From: Heterohyrax brucei
Lineage: Eukaryota > Chordata > Mammalia > Hyracoidea > Procaviidae
Reading direction: 5' to 3'
Length of the DNA stretch: 64,000 bases
NCBI GenBank assembly: GCA_028571685.1
Contig: CM053152.1
Coordinates: 25,428,001 to 25,492,000 of the forward strand
Shown one piece after another: positions 35,301 through 47,649 of this stretch. How positions within the stretch are numbered: the stretch's first letter is position 1; each line of letters begins with the position of its first letter. The notes under the pieces were generated by a model that worked only from the letters and a program-made list of their open reading frames with translations, made no database searches and was not told the DNA's origin. The position numbers and the translations under genes were made by a program.

Positions 35301-35804
35301 CTTTTTCACACTAAATAAAATTGTTCAAACAATACAGTTTGTTAGCAAACTGCCACCTCCTTCTGCTCAGGCCTTTTCCACCACACAAACGCCCTGCTGT
35401 TTCAGTCAGTCCGTGGGCAGTGGGGATTGCTTTGACTGTTTTTCTTCTGTTTGGTTTTGTTTGTATTTTGTTGAAAGGCAGCCTAACACTGTGTTAAAAC
35501 TGTCACCTGAGGATAACAAAACTCAGCTAAGAGATGGAGACTTCTAGTCCCTCACTCCAGTGATAGGTCCCTAAAGGCCCTGGAACCCTCCCAGATTACT
35601 ATAAAGTCAAAATTCCCATTTGTTTTATTATATGTTTAATAGATTTGCTCCTCTGAAGAACAGGAAACTAAAATGAAACCCCTGATTGTATGCCACTTAA
35701 GTTAGGGATAAAGGTCATGTAGATTCTACAAGTCAGTGTGGAAAGCAAGAAAGAGATAAACTGCCTTTGCCAGTTGACTCATGCCTGACTATGAGTCAGT
35801 TGTC
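32373..35804. other. Repeat-poor block, candidate conserved non-coding DNA
   Basis: I recognise no interspersed repeat over 3.4 kb, against roughly one per few hundred bases elsewhere. The sequence is AT-rich and low in CpG. A short TG-rich run lies at about 33353-33397 and an A-tract at 33980-33989. Repeat depletion is often seen around regulatory DNA, but conservation cannot be judged from one sequence. Confidence 0.35.
33353..33397. repeat. (TG)n-rich simple repeat
   Basis: Interrupted tgtgtg, tgggtg and tgta units are visible directly. Confidence 0.85.
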
Positions 35805-35855
35805 AAGCCTAGCCAAGTGCCGTCGAGTCAGATCCGACTATGGCGACCCTAGTAG
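35805..35855 (-). repeat. Short AfroSINE/RTE 3'-tail fragment
   Basis: Only the antisense tail is present (agccaagtgccgtcgagtca, gatccgactatggcgaccc), with intact CpGs and no SINE body. It lies in otherwise repeat-free DNA. Confidence 0.7.
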
Positions 35856-36148
35856 ACTCAGTAAATATTTCTTAGCCTTTGCTAAGTACCAGAACCTGTT
35901 CTAGATGCTATAGATAGAGCCATGAGTAAGAATTAATTCAGTGTTTGCTCCAAAGAGTAGAATAAACAAACTTCCAGGCATCTCCTCTATTTCTACACAC
36001 ATTCTGTGTAAAATTCACTCTAAGATATGGAGTATATCAGGATAGAAAGGGAAGGACTGGTTAAAAAAGAAGGAAAAGAAAAAGAATAGGAAAAGGCAGT
36101 ATAATTTTCTACAACCTTTCAACAAAAGACTTCTAAGAGGGGGTGGTG

Positions 36149-36161
36149 CCAAGATGGTGGA
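36149..36161 (+). promoter_or_regulatory. Probable YY1 site at the L1 5' end
   Basis: The motif ccaagatggtgg lies 10-22 bp from the L1 start. In L1 elements YY1 binds a CAAGATGG core at this position and sets the transcription start. The site is seen; its use here is inference from the family. Confidence 0.6.
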
Positions 36162-37200
36162 CTAGACACACATCTCCTCAATTGCCTCTGAGAACTAAGG
36201 CCTGAGATGATAGTTGAACAGAGCACTCTGCACATCCAGGAAGCCCTAGGATGTGGCATAGGGTTGCCAGATTGGACTACACACAACTAAATGGGAAACT
36301 GCCTCTCCCTAAAATGAGGCAGCACATGCTGAGCCCTGCTCCTGCTGACTCACTGTTCAGGTGGCCTGCAGGTACTGACACCTTCTTTGTTATCTGGGAG
36401 GCCAGGGATGGGCCTGAACCAGCAATGCACTAAACCGCAATACTAAACAGCATATAGCACAGCAGAGACACCAGGCTTGGGAATCCCACATTTTGAGAGT
36501 CCAGCTGCTGACTGAGGGTGACACTGCATCTCTACCCTCTCTTTTCTGGGCTGTACTATAGATTCTGTTGTTTTGAGGTGAAAAGGCAGCTTGGGCAAGA
36601 TGCCATCTTCATCGGCCAGGAGGTAGAGTTATCCAACTGGAAGTCTCAGCCAGGGCTAATTCCCAAGCTGAGAAGTAGTGCCAGTCCGGAAAGTGCGTTT
36701 TCAGCAAAAAGGCTGTGTATAGCACAATGTTACCTTATGTGTGGGGCTTGCTGAGGCTAGCAACAATGTTACAACCCCTCCCTACTTTGAATGATGTCAT
36801 AACATCTGGGGATGGCTGAAGAGGGGCTTCTGTTGTCAGCAGGAAGATGAGCCCTGCCATACGTGACAGCCTGACTGATTTCAGCAGCTGTTGGACAGCT
36901 CCCACCTTAAGAGTAAAGTACCTTTTAAAATAAAACAGCCTGAACAAATAACTGTGGAGTGGCCAGGCAGTATCGCCTCTACCCTTCACTGATCCACATT
37001 GTAGGGTAGGCTGATGACTCTTCAGTTTCTCCATGAGTAGGGTACCATCTTTGCCAGCCAGGAGGTGGAGTCTGCCACCCCAGAGAGTCCAATGGGGCCA
37101 GTCACTAGAGTTCATAGAGGTGACTAGTGACTAACTCTCCTCTTAGAACTACAGCTCAGCTCCTGTTGGGGTAACACCAGAGAAGCTCAACTGCCTCTAG

Positions 37201-38106
37201 ATGGCCCAAGGAAACAAATGATTGCTAACCATTTAAAGAAACTGTCCACCACGGCTCCAGAAAACTCCCAAAATAAAGAATCAAAAAAATTCCCAGATGA
37301 AGAAGCCTTTCTGAAATTGTCAGAGGTCAAGTACAAAAGAATTATATGTAAAGCCCTCCTATAGATTAAACAAAATTCAATAGAGCAAAATGAAAAATTA
37401 AGCAAGCTATGTGAATTGATGAAACAACAATGATCTGAAATCCAGCAGATCAATAATAAAAAGACAGAGTTAGATAATTCAATCCAAAGCCAAAACTGAG
37501 GTGATGGAAGTGAGACTTGGTGAATGTGAGGATAGAGAAAGTGACACCAGCATCTATAAAGAGAAATCAGAGAAAATGAAAAAAATGAAAAGGCATTAAG
37601 AAACATGTGGGATTCTATTAAGAGGAATAATCTATGAATAATTGAAGTTCCTGAACAGGGAGTGATAGCTGAAAACACAGGGAGTATTGTCGTTGAGTTG
37701 ATGACAGAAAACTTCTCTGAAATTATGAAAGAGGGGAATATAAATATTGAAGATGCTTATCAAATGCCACAAAAATAAGACCCCCAAAAGAAGGACACCA
37801 AGACATATTACAATCAAGCTTAACAAAATGAAACACAAACAGATTCTCTTAAAGGCAGTGAGGCTCAAAGCAAAGCTAACATTCGAAGTGAAGCCCTGTA
37901 GGCTTTTATCTGACTTCTCAGCAGAAATGATGTTGGCAAGGAGGCAGTGGGTAAACAAATTCAAATCCTTGAAGGAGAAAAACTTCCAACCAAAAATTAC
38001 ATATCCTGTGAAATGGTCTCTCAAATATGAAGATGAAATTAAAACACTCATGGATAAACAGAAGCTTAGAGACATTTTAAAAACCAAACCAAACTACAAG
38101 AAATAG
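37201..38106 (+). pseudogene. L1 ORF1 relic of copy g
   Basis: It begins at an ATG (37201) and ends at a TAG (38104-38106), with several internal stops and frame changes. The first part is Lys/Glu/Gln-rich, as expected for the coiled coil. The second part (37747-38106) stays open for 119 codons and shows the RNA-binding region: RHITIKLNKMKHK, then SAEMMLARRQW, then NFQPKITYPVKWSLKYE and DKQKLRDILK. L1 ORF1p coats L1 RNA in the retrotransposition particle. The copy is disabled. Confidence 0.9.
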
Positions 38107-38526
38107 TGAAAGATGCTCTTTGCTTAGAAAAACAAAACCATTAAGTATATATTTAAGGACACAACATCCAGAATCCTACTCAGGGAAGTCACAAAGTTCA
38201 GTTAAAGCTATAATATTAAAAGAAGGAAACCAGTGACCATGGGACATAAACTATGGCATCATCATACTAAAAAGAGGGGTATATTACGTTGGTTACAGCC
38301 CTTTCAGATGAAATTAAATAGATACGCAGAAGTTAAAATTGAGTTTAAACTTAGAATATTAAGGGTGATCATAGGGATAGCCTCAAAGTGTAATAAAATC
38401 CAATATATCAAAGCAAGAAACATAATACAAAACTCTCAAGAAAACCAGCACTGAAAAAGATGAAAAGTTAACCCATAATGAAGAATGACACAGAACAGAA
38501 TATTAAGTGCCACATAGAAAACACCA

Positions 38527-41500
38527 ACATAAAAATAAAAGCATCAAAATCACAGCACTAAACACATACCTATCAATAATTACACTGAATGTAAATGGAC
38601 TGAATGCTCCAAATGAGAGGCAATGAGTGATATCCTGGATCAAAAGGCACAGTTCATCAATATGCTGCTTACAAGAAACACACATCAGACTCAAAGACAT
38701 GAACAAATTGAAAATTAAAGGATGGAAAAATATATACCAAGCTAACACAATACAAAGAGCAGGAGTGGCAATACTAATCTCAGATAAAATAGATTTTAAT
38801 GTAAAATCCACCATCATGGACAAGGATGGTCACTATTTATTGCTGAAAGTTTCAATACGTTAACAGGACTTAACAATATTTAATATTTATGCACCCAATA
38901 ACATAATGTCTAAATACATCAAACAAACACTGACAAGATTGATAAATAAGATAGATCACTGCACAATAATAGTGGGAAACATCAACATTCCTCTTTCAGG
39001 AATGGACAGATCATCCAGAAAAAAGCCCCATAAAGACATAAAAGCTCTCATTGCGACAGTCAATGAACTAGATCTTATCAACATGTGCAAACCTTTTTAC
39101 CTACCAACAGATAAGTAAGTACACCTTCTTCTCCAATACATACAGAATATTTTCCAGAATAGACAAAATCCAAACCATTGAATTATTGCAGAACGTCTTC
39201 TTGGACACTAAAGCCATAAACATTGAAATCAAGAGCAGAAAACACATAGGTAGAAATTGGAACTTATGGAAATTGAACAACACCTTGCTCAGAAAGCCAT
39301 GGGTTATAGAAAGAATCAAGGATGAAATAAAAAAATTTATGGAATCAAAAGAGAATGAAAACACGTTCTACCAAAATCTATGAGATACAGCAAAAGCAGT
39401 GCTCAGAGGTCAATTTACCTCCATAAATTCACACATCCAGGAGGAAGAAAGGACAGAAACCAAACAATTAACCCTACAGCTTGAACAAGTAGAGCAAGAG
39501 AGTAACGCTTTAGGCACCAGAAGAAAACAGATAATAAACATTAGAGCAGACTAAATGAATTAGAGAATAGAAGAACTAAAATTAATAAAGCCAAAAGCGT
39601 TTTTTTTTTTTTTTTTTTGAGAAAATCATCAAAGTTGATAAACCATTGGCTAAACTTACAAAAGAAAAACAGGAAAGGAGACAAATAACCTGAATAAGAA
39701 ATGATGTGGGAGATGTGACAACAGACCCAACGAAATCAAAAGAATCATAACAGAATATTATGAAACACTGTACTCTAACAAATTTGAAAACCTAGGGGAA
39801 ATAGATGAATTTCTAGATTCATATCACCTACCAAAATTATCACAAGGAGAAGTAGAACAACTTAGTAAATCCATCACAAAGGAAGAGATTGAAAAAGTCA
39901 TCAAAAACTACAACCGAAAAAAGTCCTGGCCCAAATGACTTCACCAGTGAATTTAACCACACTTTTAGAGGAGATTTAACTCCAATATTACTGAGACTGC
40001 TTCACAGCCAAGAAAGGGAAGGAATACTCCCAAATTCATTCTATGAAGCCAGCATAGCCCTTATATCAAAGCCAGGGAAAGATCTCACAAAAAAAAAAGA
40101 AAAGAAAATTACAAGCCATTATCTCTCATGAACCTAGATGCAAAAATTTTCAAAAAATCTTTGCCAATAGAATTCAACAACGTCAAAACAATAATTCGTC
40201 ATGACCAAGTTGGATTCACACCAGGGAAGCAAGGCTGGTTCAACATCAGAAAAACAATTCATGTGATTAACCACATAAACAGCACGAAAGATAAGAGTCA
40301 TCTCATTTTTTCAATTGATGCAGAAAAGGCATTTGACAAAGTCCAACACCAGTTCATGCTAAAAACTCTCAGCAAAATAGGAATAAAGAGGAAATTCCTC
40401 AATGCAATAAGAGCCATCTATGGAAAGGCAACTGCCTACATCATTCTGAATGGATAAAGACTGAAATAATTTTCCTTGAGAATGGGAACTAGACAAGGAT
40501 GCCCACTGTCACCACTTCTATTCAACACTGTACTAGAGGTTCTATCCAGAGCAATTAGACAAGACAAAGAAATAAAGGGCACCTGTACTGGCAAAGAAGA
40601 AGTAAAAATCTCCATTTTTACAGATGATATGATTATATAGTTACAAAATCCTATAGAATCCGTAAGTAAACTACTGGAACTAATAAGAATTTAGCAAAGT
40701 ATCAGGATATAAGATAAACATAAATAAATCAGCAGGACTCCCTTATATCAACAAAGAGATCATCAAAGAAGTCACCAAATCAATACCATTTACTATAACC
40801 CCCAAGAAGATAAAATACCTAGGAATAAATCTAACTAGAGAAATAAGAGACCTATACAAAGAGAACTACAAGACCTTACTGTGAGAAACTAAGAGAGACA
40901 TAAATGGAGAAACCTACCCTGCTTGTGGATAGGCAGACTTAACATTGTGAAAATGTCTGTTTTACTCAAATTGATCTACATATACACTGCAATCCCAAAA
41001 CAAATTCCAGTGTTGTTTTTTAATGAGATGGGAAACAATTCACCAGCTGTATTTGGAAAGGAATAAACGCCTGATAAGTAAAGCAGTACTGCAGAAGAGG
41101 AACACCGAGGGAGGGCTCACACTACCTGACCTTAGAATCTATTACACTGCCACAGTAGTCAAAAGAGCCTCATACTGGTACAAAAAGAGACATATAGATC
41201 AATGGGACAGAGTTGAGACTCCAGAGATGTCACCATCCTTTTATGAACAGTTGATATCAACAAGGCCCTAAGATTGTAAAGTGGGGTAAAACAGTCTCTT
41301 TAACAAATAGTGTTGGCAAAATTGGATATCCATCTGCAAAAAACTGAAACAAGACCCATAGCTCACACCTTACACAAAAACTAACTCAGATTGGATCAAA
41401 GACCTAAATATCAAACCTAAAATGGTAAAGATCATGCAAGAAAAATCGGGTCATCAATGGAAGTTTTAATACACAGCTGAGACAGACTTCAAATTCTGAC

Positions 41501-42314
41501 AAAGCACAATCAACAGAAGAGAAAATAGATAAATGGAAACTACTAAGAACAGAACACTTTTGCTCATCCAAAGACTTTATCAAGAGAGTTAAAGGACTAC
41601 CTACAGAATGAGAAAAAAAATTGGCAACCACTTGTCAGACCAACATCTGATCTCCATTATCTACAAGGTACTGCAAAATATCAAGAAGAAAAACATAAAT
41701 AATCCAATTATGTGATGGACAAAAATTGACAGACATTTCACCAAATAGGACATCTAGGCAGCCAAAAGACACATGAGGAAATACTCATGATTATTAGATA
41801 TTAGAGAAATCCAAATCGAAACTACAGTGAGATACCATCTCACCCTGACAAAGTTGGCCATGATCCAAAAGACACAAAACAGGAAATGCAGGAGAGGCTA
41901 TGGAGAGATAGGAACTCTCCTACACTGCTAGTGGGAATGCAAAGTGGTACAACCTCTTTGGAAAGCAATCTAGTGCTTCCTTAAAAAGCTGGAAATCGGT
42001 ATATCATTTGATCCAGTAATCCCACTGCTTGGAATACATTCTACAGAAACAAGGGCTGTCACATAAACATATACGTGCCCACGAATATTTACTGCAGCAC
42101 AGTCCACAATAGCAAGAAGATGGAATTAACCCAGATGTCCATCAACAGAGAAATGAATAAATGAACCATGGTACCTATACTCAATGGAACACTATGCAAT
42201 GATAAAGAACAACGATACTAGGAAGCATCTCATAACCTGGTTTCAACTAGAAGACATGATGCTGTCAGGCACACAAGGACAAATATTGTATAAGACTTCT
42301 ACTATAAGAGCTTA
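38527..42314 (+). pseudogene. L1 ORF2 relic of copy g (endonuclease-reverse transcriptase)
   Basis: The start is approximate. The endonuclease region (about 38560-39200) shows LNVNGLNAP and QETHIRLKDMNKLK; one stop lies between them. The RT region (about 39850-40900) shows the open stretch at 40128-40457 with [15 protein letters not shown]. The catalytic box reads FTDD near 40620-40632 in place of the usual FADD, and a stop follows within six codons. The C-terminal region (to about 42314) has TRPEMSPSF-like and MEHYAMIKNN blocks. Several frameshifts and stops make it non-coding. Confidence 0.9.
39599..39619. repeat. T-tract inside L1 ORF2
   Basis: A run of about 19 T residues interrupts the ORF2 frame between the endonuclease and RT regions. 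Confidence 0.9.
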
Positions 42315-43260
42315 AAAACAGACTGATATACAGAAGAAAAGACTCATTGACAGCGGCAATGGAGAGAACTCGTCGTACATTAGATAGTTGATAGAAATTT
42401 GGTTGGGTGAAGCAGTGACAGCACACAGTGGAAAGTAGATCAACTTAACTGAACTTCAACATAAACTGAAAACTCTTCTAATCTTAACCCAATATTGTAA
42501 GGATAGAGTAGCAGGGGTCAGGGTCTGGGGACTATGCTCTCGGGGGACATCAGGACCAATTGTTATAACTAGCCTGTTGCTAAGAGAGTCTTCTGCACCC
42601 CATATTGGTGAGTGGCAGCTGGGGTCTTAAAAGCTAGCAAGTTGCCTCTGAGGTACACCAAATTGTCCCAACTCATCCAGAACAGATCATCATCAAGTAC
42701 AACAGTGACATGAGAAAAAAAGAGCCCAGGAGACAGAAGAACCCATACGAATTGATAATTGTATCAACATACGACCAGAAGAACAAGGTGGTACTCAGCC
42801 ACTACCCAAGACAGCCGTGATGGAGCACAGAATGTTGAGTCCCAGTGGCAACATGAGAAAAAGAGGGGTGCACCTCAAGAACTCCACTAAAAGTGTCTGG
42901 TGTCCTATGGATTCCCCTAGGAGTGTGGCCCCTAGACCTGTTGCTGCCCCTGACCAGAAAACATTACTGAGGTCAACCCTTCAGACAGGAATTGACTAGA
43001 CTTGGGGACACATGTGAACACATGGTGTGTGTACTTTAAGGTTCTAGTCATTTATAAAATGCTGTCCTACTGGCCTCTTACTGGAGGGGAGAGGGGAAGA
43101 TGGACAGCAGGGGACAGGAGATTGTTAAGAGGATATGACATATACAGAATGAAAGGGAGGAGTGTACTGTCAGCTGGCAGGAGAGCAGAAGAAACTGCAG
43201 ACAGGCAGGCATGCAAATTTAATTTGGATTGTATACTTTTACTTAATCACAATCTTAAAA
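42315..43260 (+). mobile_element. 3' UTR and tail of L1 copy g
   Basis: It follows the ORF2 stop and contains the block shared with copy c (gtcccaactca, agaagaacaagg, ggtgcacctcaagaactcc), then gcatgcaaatttaatttgg and a short A-rich end abutting the target-site duplication. Confidence 0.85.
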
Positions 43261-43275
43261 AAAAGACTTCTGAGA

Positions 43276-44274
43276 AAGGAGATTTTGTCAAGTCTCAGTT
43301 AGGGGATTAACTATTTCCTTGGGGATCACTTTTAGGGCTGCATATCCTGAGAAAGTTTCATGTATGTGAAATTTTGTAAAGTCCAGACTTTGCAACTACA
43401 TGAAGGCGGGAAAACTTATGTGTGTGCGGGTGGGCACGCTGTCTCTGTGTTGTTTACCTGAGAGTACCTAAGGAAACATACTGAAGACTCACTTGTTGCT
43501 GCCTGCTCTGTGATTTTGGCCTTTCAGTCCAATTTGCTAAAGAAATCGGGCTGCCAGCAAAGTATAGCAAATTGAAAAAATGAAAAGAAACATCATAATC
43601 TGCTTCAGCTATGGCAAAGAAAAAGACATCTGGTAGACCACTTGGAAGCCAGCCAATGACAAAAACTTCAATTAAAATAAAGATCGTGTCCTCTGGAGAG
43701 CATATCTGAGCTCAAGAAGTTTTAAGTCCAGTGTGCTACTTGAAAGTTAACTGCTAGAGAAAAGCCATTTTCAAATAAAGTAAGATAGAATGAGCAAGCC
43801 ATGAATTCTTCCAAGAAACCTGTACTTACTAGGAGCCGGAGGTACTACCAGCATTGCTGGATACAGGCTGTCATGCTGGAAGCAAGACAGTGGCTCTGCT
43901 CTGTAAATGTTTCTGGGGAAGTGAAATGACAGCCCCCAAGTGTGAAGACACACCATGGCGTAAGAGAGCGTGCTGGACCAGGAGTCAGCCAACCTGGATT
44001 CCAGTTCCAATTCTGTCCATTTTTACATGTATAACTCAACCAAAATTCTTCTTCCTTGTAAGTTTCACCTTGCTCAGCTTAAAAAGTGAATATACTAAAA
44101 TCTGTCTGATAAAAACAGGGGAAAGAGGACACAAAACATTTTCTGGAAAGCCCTTAATGCAGTGTCTGTCATACAATAAGATTTCAAAACATTAGCCAAG
44201 CCAAGCCAATGCATAAATCAGTTGGAGGAGAAAAGTCATCTTTATACCAAAAGTCAGATATTAATTTTCATGTA
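43276..44274. other. Single-copy-like DNA with a MIR at its right part
   Basis: About 43280-43960 shows no recognised repeat or gene. The MIR at 43965-44165 is listed separately. Confidence 0.4.
43965..44165 (+). repeat. MIR
   Basis: The order ggaccaggagtcagccaacc, tggattccagttccaattct and gcccttaatgcagtgtctgt follows the MIR consensus. Confidence 0.6.
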
Positions 44275-44415
44275 GTAGTTGTTGCTGCAGCCTGCTGCTG
44301 TCAGGTTGGCCCTCCAGTCATGCTGACCCCATGTGCTATAGAGTAGAATTGCTCCATAGACTTTTCTTGTTGTAGTATTTATGAAAGCAGATTGCCAGGG
44401 CTGTTTTCTGTGGAG
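44275..44415 (-). repeat. AfroSINE, 5'-truncated
   Basis: Antisense copy: gttgttgctgcagcctgct, ccatgtgctatagagtag, tatttatgaaagcagattgc. It ends before the tRNA-like head. Confidence 0.75.
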
Positions 44416-44832
44416 ATGTTAGAGAATTGGAATCTGACACAAAGAAGAGCTATCAAAGAAATATCCTGACCCATAAAATAATGCATGTTCCTGGAAGAAG
44501 AATTATGGAAGAGCTAAAAAATATTCTGTGCAGTTTTGAAACAAACACAAGTATCGAATGTAGAAACAACTGGCCACCAGCTATCAAATCTCAACTCAAG
44601 GAAAGAAGTAAAGGGTCAGTGAATGAGGGTTCTGCAAACTGAAGTTCCACAGAAATTCTCAGGAGGCACACAGGCTACTGATTAGTCTTGTGGTATATTA
44701 ATAGTGTTTTGTTGATTGATGTTCTTAATACACAAATTTTAACAAGGACATGTCTATGTTTCAATTATTCGCAGAAATGCTGGATAATCATAACACCAAA
44801 CACATGCGTGAATTCAAAAGGACTACTTGGTT

Positions 44833-45003
44833 TATAAGGAATCCTGGTGTGCAGTGGTTAAGTGTTCTGCGGGTAACTAAAAGGTCAGTGGCAATCTGTT
44901 TCCATACATGTTTACAGGCTTGGAAACCACATAGGGTATTTCTACCCTAATAGGCTCAGTACAGGTTGAAGTTGACTTGATGGCACTATGTTTGGGTTTT
45001 TTT
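44833..45003 (+). repeat. AfroSINE
   Basis: Sense copy: atcctggtgtgcagtggtta, aggcttggaaaccac, gatggcactatgtttgg and a T-rich end at 44996-45002. Confidence 0.85.
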
Positions 45004-45476
45004 GCTAGCAAGAATTATGCCCTAATCCTTAGAAGGCAGCTCTTAAATAACTGTTAAGACCAATAACTTAGTAAGAATTGTTCACTGAGCCTCTCATAAT
45101 CACTGATACCAGACAAAATCCATTTCTGCCGAGACTTTTGTATACATTTACAAAAAATATTCATAATTAGTGAAAAAGAGAGAGAGTGTGTGTGTGTTTC
45201 TCTTCTGCTAGGTATGGAATGTCTTAGCAATTCTGGTTTTCTCTCATTCACATTTAGATCCTCAGCTTCTATCACAGGGAATAGCACATGGCATAGGCTG
45301 AAAAAAAACCTCTGTCCAATGAATGAATGTAAGAATGTGGCTCAAACAGTCGACTGAGAGCAGTGCCTTTGACAGTCAACACACAAGCGGTGAGAGAACC
45401 TCTGGAAATCTATCAGGACTGTGGAAAGTGGTGAGTTTAAGGACAATGAATAGAAATAAGACCAACTTAACCAAAT
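45004..45476. other. Single-copy-like DNA with a short (AG)n(TG)n tract
   Basis: A simple repeat lies at about 45176-45200. The text aatagcacatggcataggct near 45280 resembles the end of an L2 or MIR. No gene is recognised. Confidence 0.4.
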
Positions 45477-46115
45477 ATAGTCTATTCCCATTATTCATGG
45501 TACCAATGTTCTATAAAGTTGCTATCAACACCTAATTAGTGAATATTGAACCATTTCTCTAGGGAAAATACAGGTTTAGGTTTCTGAGAGCCTCTGGTCA
45601 CAATATTTTCATTGACTGTTCTATATATAACCATGTTTTATGTGTGTTTCTGTTTGAATACATTATTTAGTAGATATTTTTGATTCATTAACATTAAACT
45701 CATAGCCAACAGCACTGTAACTCATGCTTGAGCAAAGCTTATCTAACACAGATATTTTCTCCATAAGGCGCACCACAGCTTTCTAGCACAAAGCAGCACC
45801 AGACAGCCCTTTAGCAGTACCCTGCGGGCCATTTTCAACAGTCAGATCACTAAGAAAAGGAATAAAAATACAAAAACTTGGTACTAACTAGGCTGTGAAA
45901 AAGACACTGTTCACAATATGAGAGCGGAAACAAGAAAAGTACAATGTCACTTTGTTCAGACTGAATGTATGGATGAATGGTGACTCGAGAGTTCCACCGC
46001 TCGGCATGTGTGCGTGAATGACTGTAAAAGTGCCTTAGATATTGACTTAGGATTTACAAGTAAATTTTAGTGAGTAGTAACATTAACAAATACAGAATTA
46101 TCAACGATGAGAACC
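45477..46115 (-). mobile_element. Tigger-type (pogo) DNA transposon, internally deleted
   Basis: The + strand is the reverse complement of a Tigger element. The near-terminal text is tctattcccattattcatgg. Then come tgttctataaagttgctatc, gcctctggtcacaatatttt and ttttatgtgtgtttctgttt. The transposase start region follows on the minus strand (ATG within gggccattttcaacag, near 45830) and the other end lies near 46090-46115. Only the transposase N-terminus remains and it is frameshifted. Confidence 0.75.
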
Positions 46116-47164
46116 AACGGTACCTCAGAATTCAGGCTGAAAGGGGTTGGTCCTTTCTCATCTCCCACTTAATTGGTTTGTTGGGCTGGTGACCCAAAGT
46201 AAGGTAAAATTCACCAAGAAACCCCCGATCCCCACTTAGAAATTAATGGAAGAGCTCTAAAATGAATAAAGGCAAATGATGACCCAGCCCTGAAACCAAT
46301 GACTGTGGATTACAGTTGGAAAATTCTACCTACTGCTAACTGCGGCAGCCCAACCTTCTAACAGTGTAGAGGATGTCAACAGGGTCTGAAAACATTTCAG
46401 CTCTTGAGAAGTGTGAATAAGTTTTCTGAGAAACAAAGACTATATGGATTTCAAGAGGGTTTGACTTTGTGCCAGAAAACTGAGACATTACAAAGAAAAT
46501 CTCCTCAAAGATAGTGGGAGAGAAGAAACCAAATCAAAACAAGAATGAAAATCAGAAAAAAAAATTGAGAGAAGCTAATTTGTGTCATCCTTTTCAACAA
46601 TATTAAACACAGCTACAGAACAGAAGAAGGACATTCACACTCCTAATTCGACAAGGCCTGTATAAACGTGTCTCCTTTTGTTACCTCTCTCTTTTGATAT
46701 TTATTGGAGACAAGCATGAATGAAAAATAACTGCACCATTAAATAAAGAATTAGAATTTTGGTTGACTTATTCTTTAATAGAAAAGAGACGCATGTGCAG
46801 ATTTTTGTCATTTACAAGAAAGAAAATCAAAAGAGGCAATCAAGACATTGTCCACCCTGTTGGTGTGGCCTTTAACAATGAAGTGTCATAAAAACTCGCT
46901 TCCAAGGTGATGGGCTCTTATTTTGGGGGTGGATTGGAGTGTCAGTGGGAAGGAGGTGTACAGGTTTTTAAAAATAACTCACTATTATATACTCGGAAGC
47001 ACTTCAGTGAAAAGTCTGACTAACCCAACAAGTACTGTAAAATCATCTTTAGAAAATCTCAAATGGCCATGGGAAGTTTTTCATAAATAGATTTTCCTTT
47101 TCCACGAACATTGCCTTCATTGCATTTTGGCTTATGTCCACACTTCTGCAAAATGGGGTAATAG
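46116..47164. other. Single-copy-like DNA, nothing recognised
   Basis: No repeat family or convincing coding frame is visible. The stretch is AT-rich with few CpGs. Confidence 0.4.
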
Positions 47165-47360
47165 GAAGGAGTCACACACAATCCTGGAATCTAATCCTGG
47201 TTTTGCCATTCACTTTGGACAAGTTAGTCATCTTCTCCAAGACTGCTTCTTCTTTTGTAAGAATAGAGATCATGTTGCCTCTCTTGATGGTCCCTGGAAG
47301 GGTTAAATGAGTGATCCTAAGGGAAAGAGCCTGAAATGCAGTGAAATATTTATGAGTTTC
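47165..47360 (+). repeat. MIR
   Basis: Canonical order: tctaatcctggttttgccat, gacaagttagtcatcttctc, gaagggttaaatgagtgatc. Confidence 0.75.
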
Positions 47361-47649
47361 CTTGATGTTCCTGTTTCAAAGAAGAACTACTCACTTACCT
47401 GATTTATTTGGTATTGGAGAGAGGGATCTGGGTACCTAAACAAAGGAAAGGATTCTCACAGAGGAGATGTCACAAACAAATGCATAACTTGTGGTTTTGT
47501 CAAGAACAGAACCTACTTCAAATGCAGTTACTTTATAGCCTGCAAAGGAATGGCTGGGAACTGTCTGGAACAAAGAAAGCAGTTGAGTGTGGGAGGTGTG
47601 AGGAGAAAACCAACAGAGGGGAATGGTCAGGAACTTGGCTGTGGAATTT

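Larger units (their letters stand above)
36139..43260 (+). mobile_element. Nearly full-length L1 LINE with target-site duplication (copy g)
   Basis: The 7.1-kb element begins gggggtggtgccaagatgg, a canonical L1 5' end. It contains a 5' UTR (36139-37200), ORF1, an inter-ORF spacer, ORF2, a 3' UTR and a short A-rich end. Flanking 15-bp direct repeats aaaagacttctaaga (36124-36138) and aaaagacttctgaga (43261-43275) differ at one base and prove the insertion. Both ORFs contain several stops and frameshifts, so it is not active. The 3' UTR matches copy c. Confidence 0.95.
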
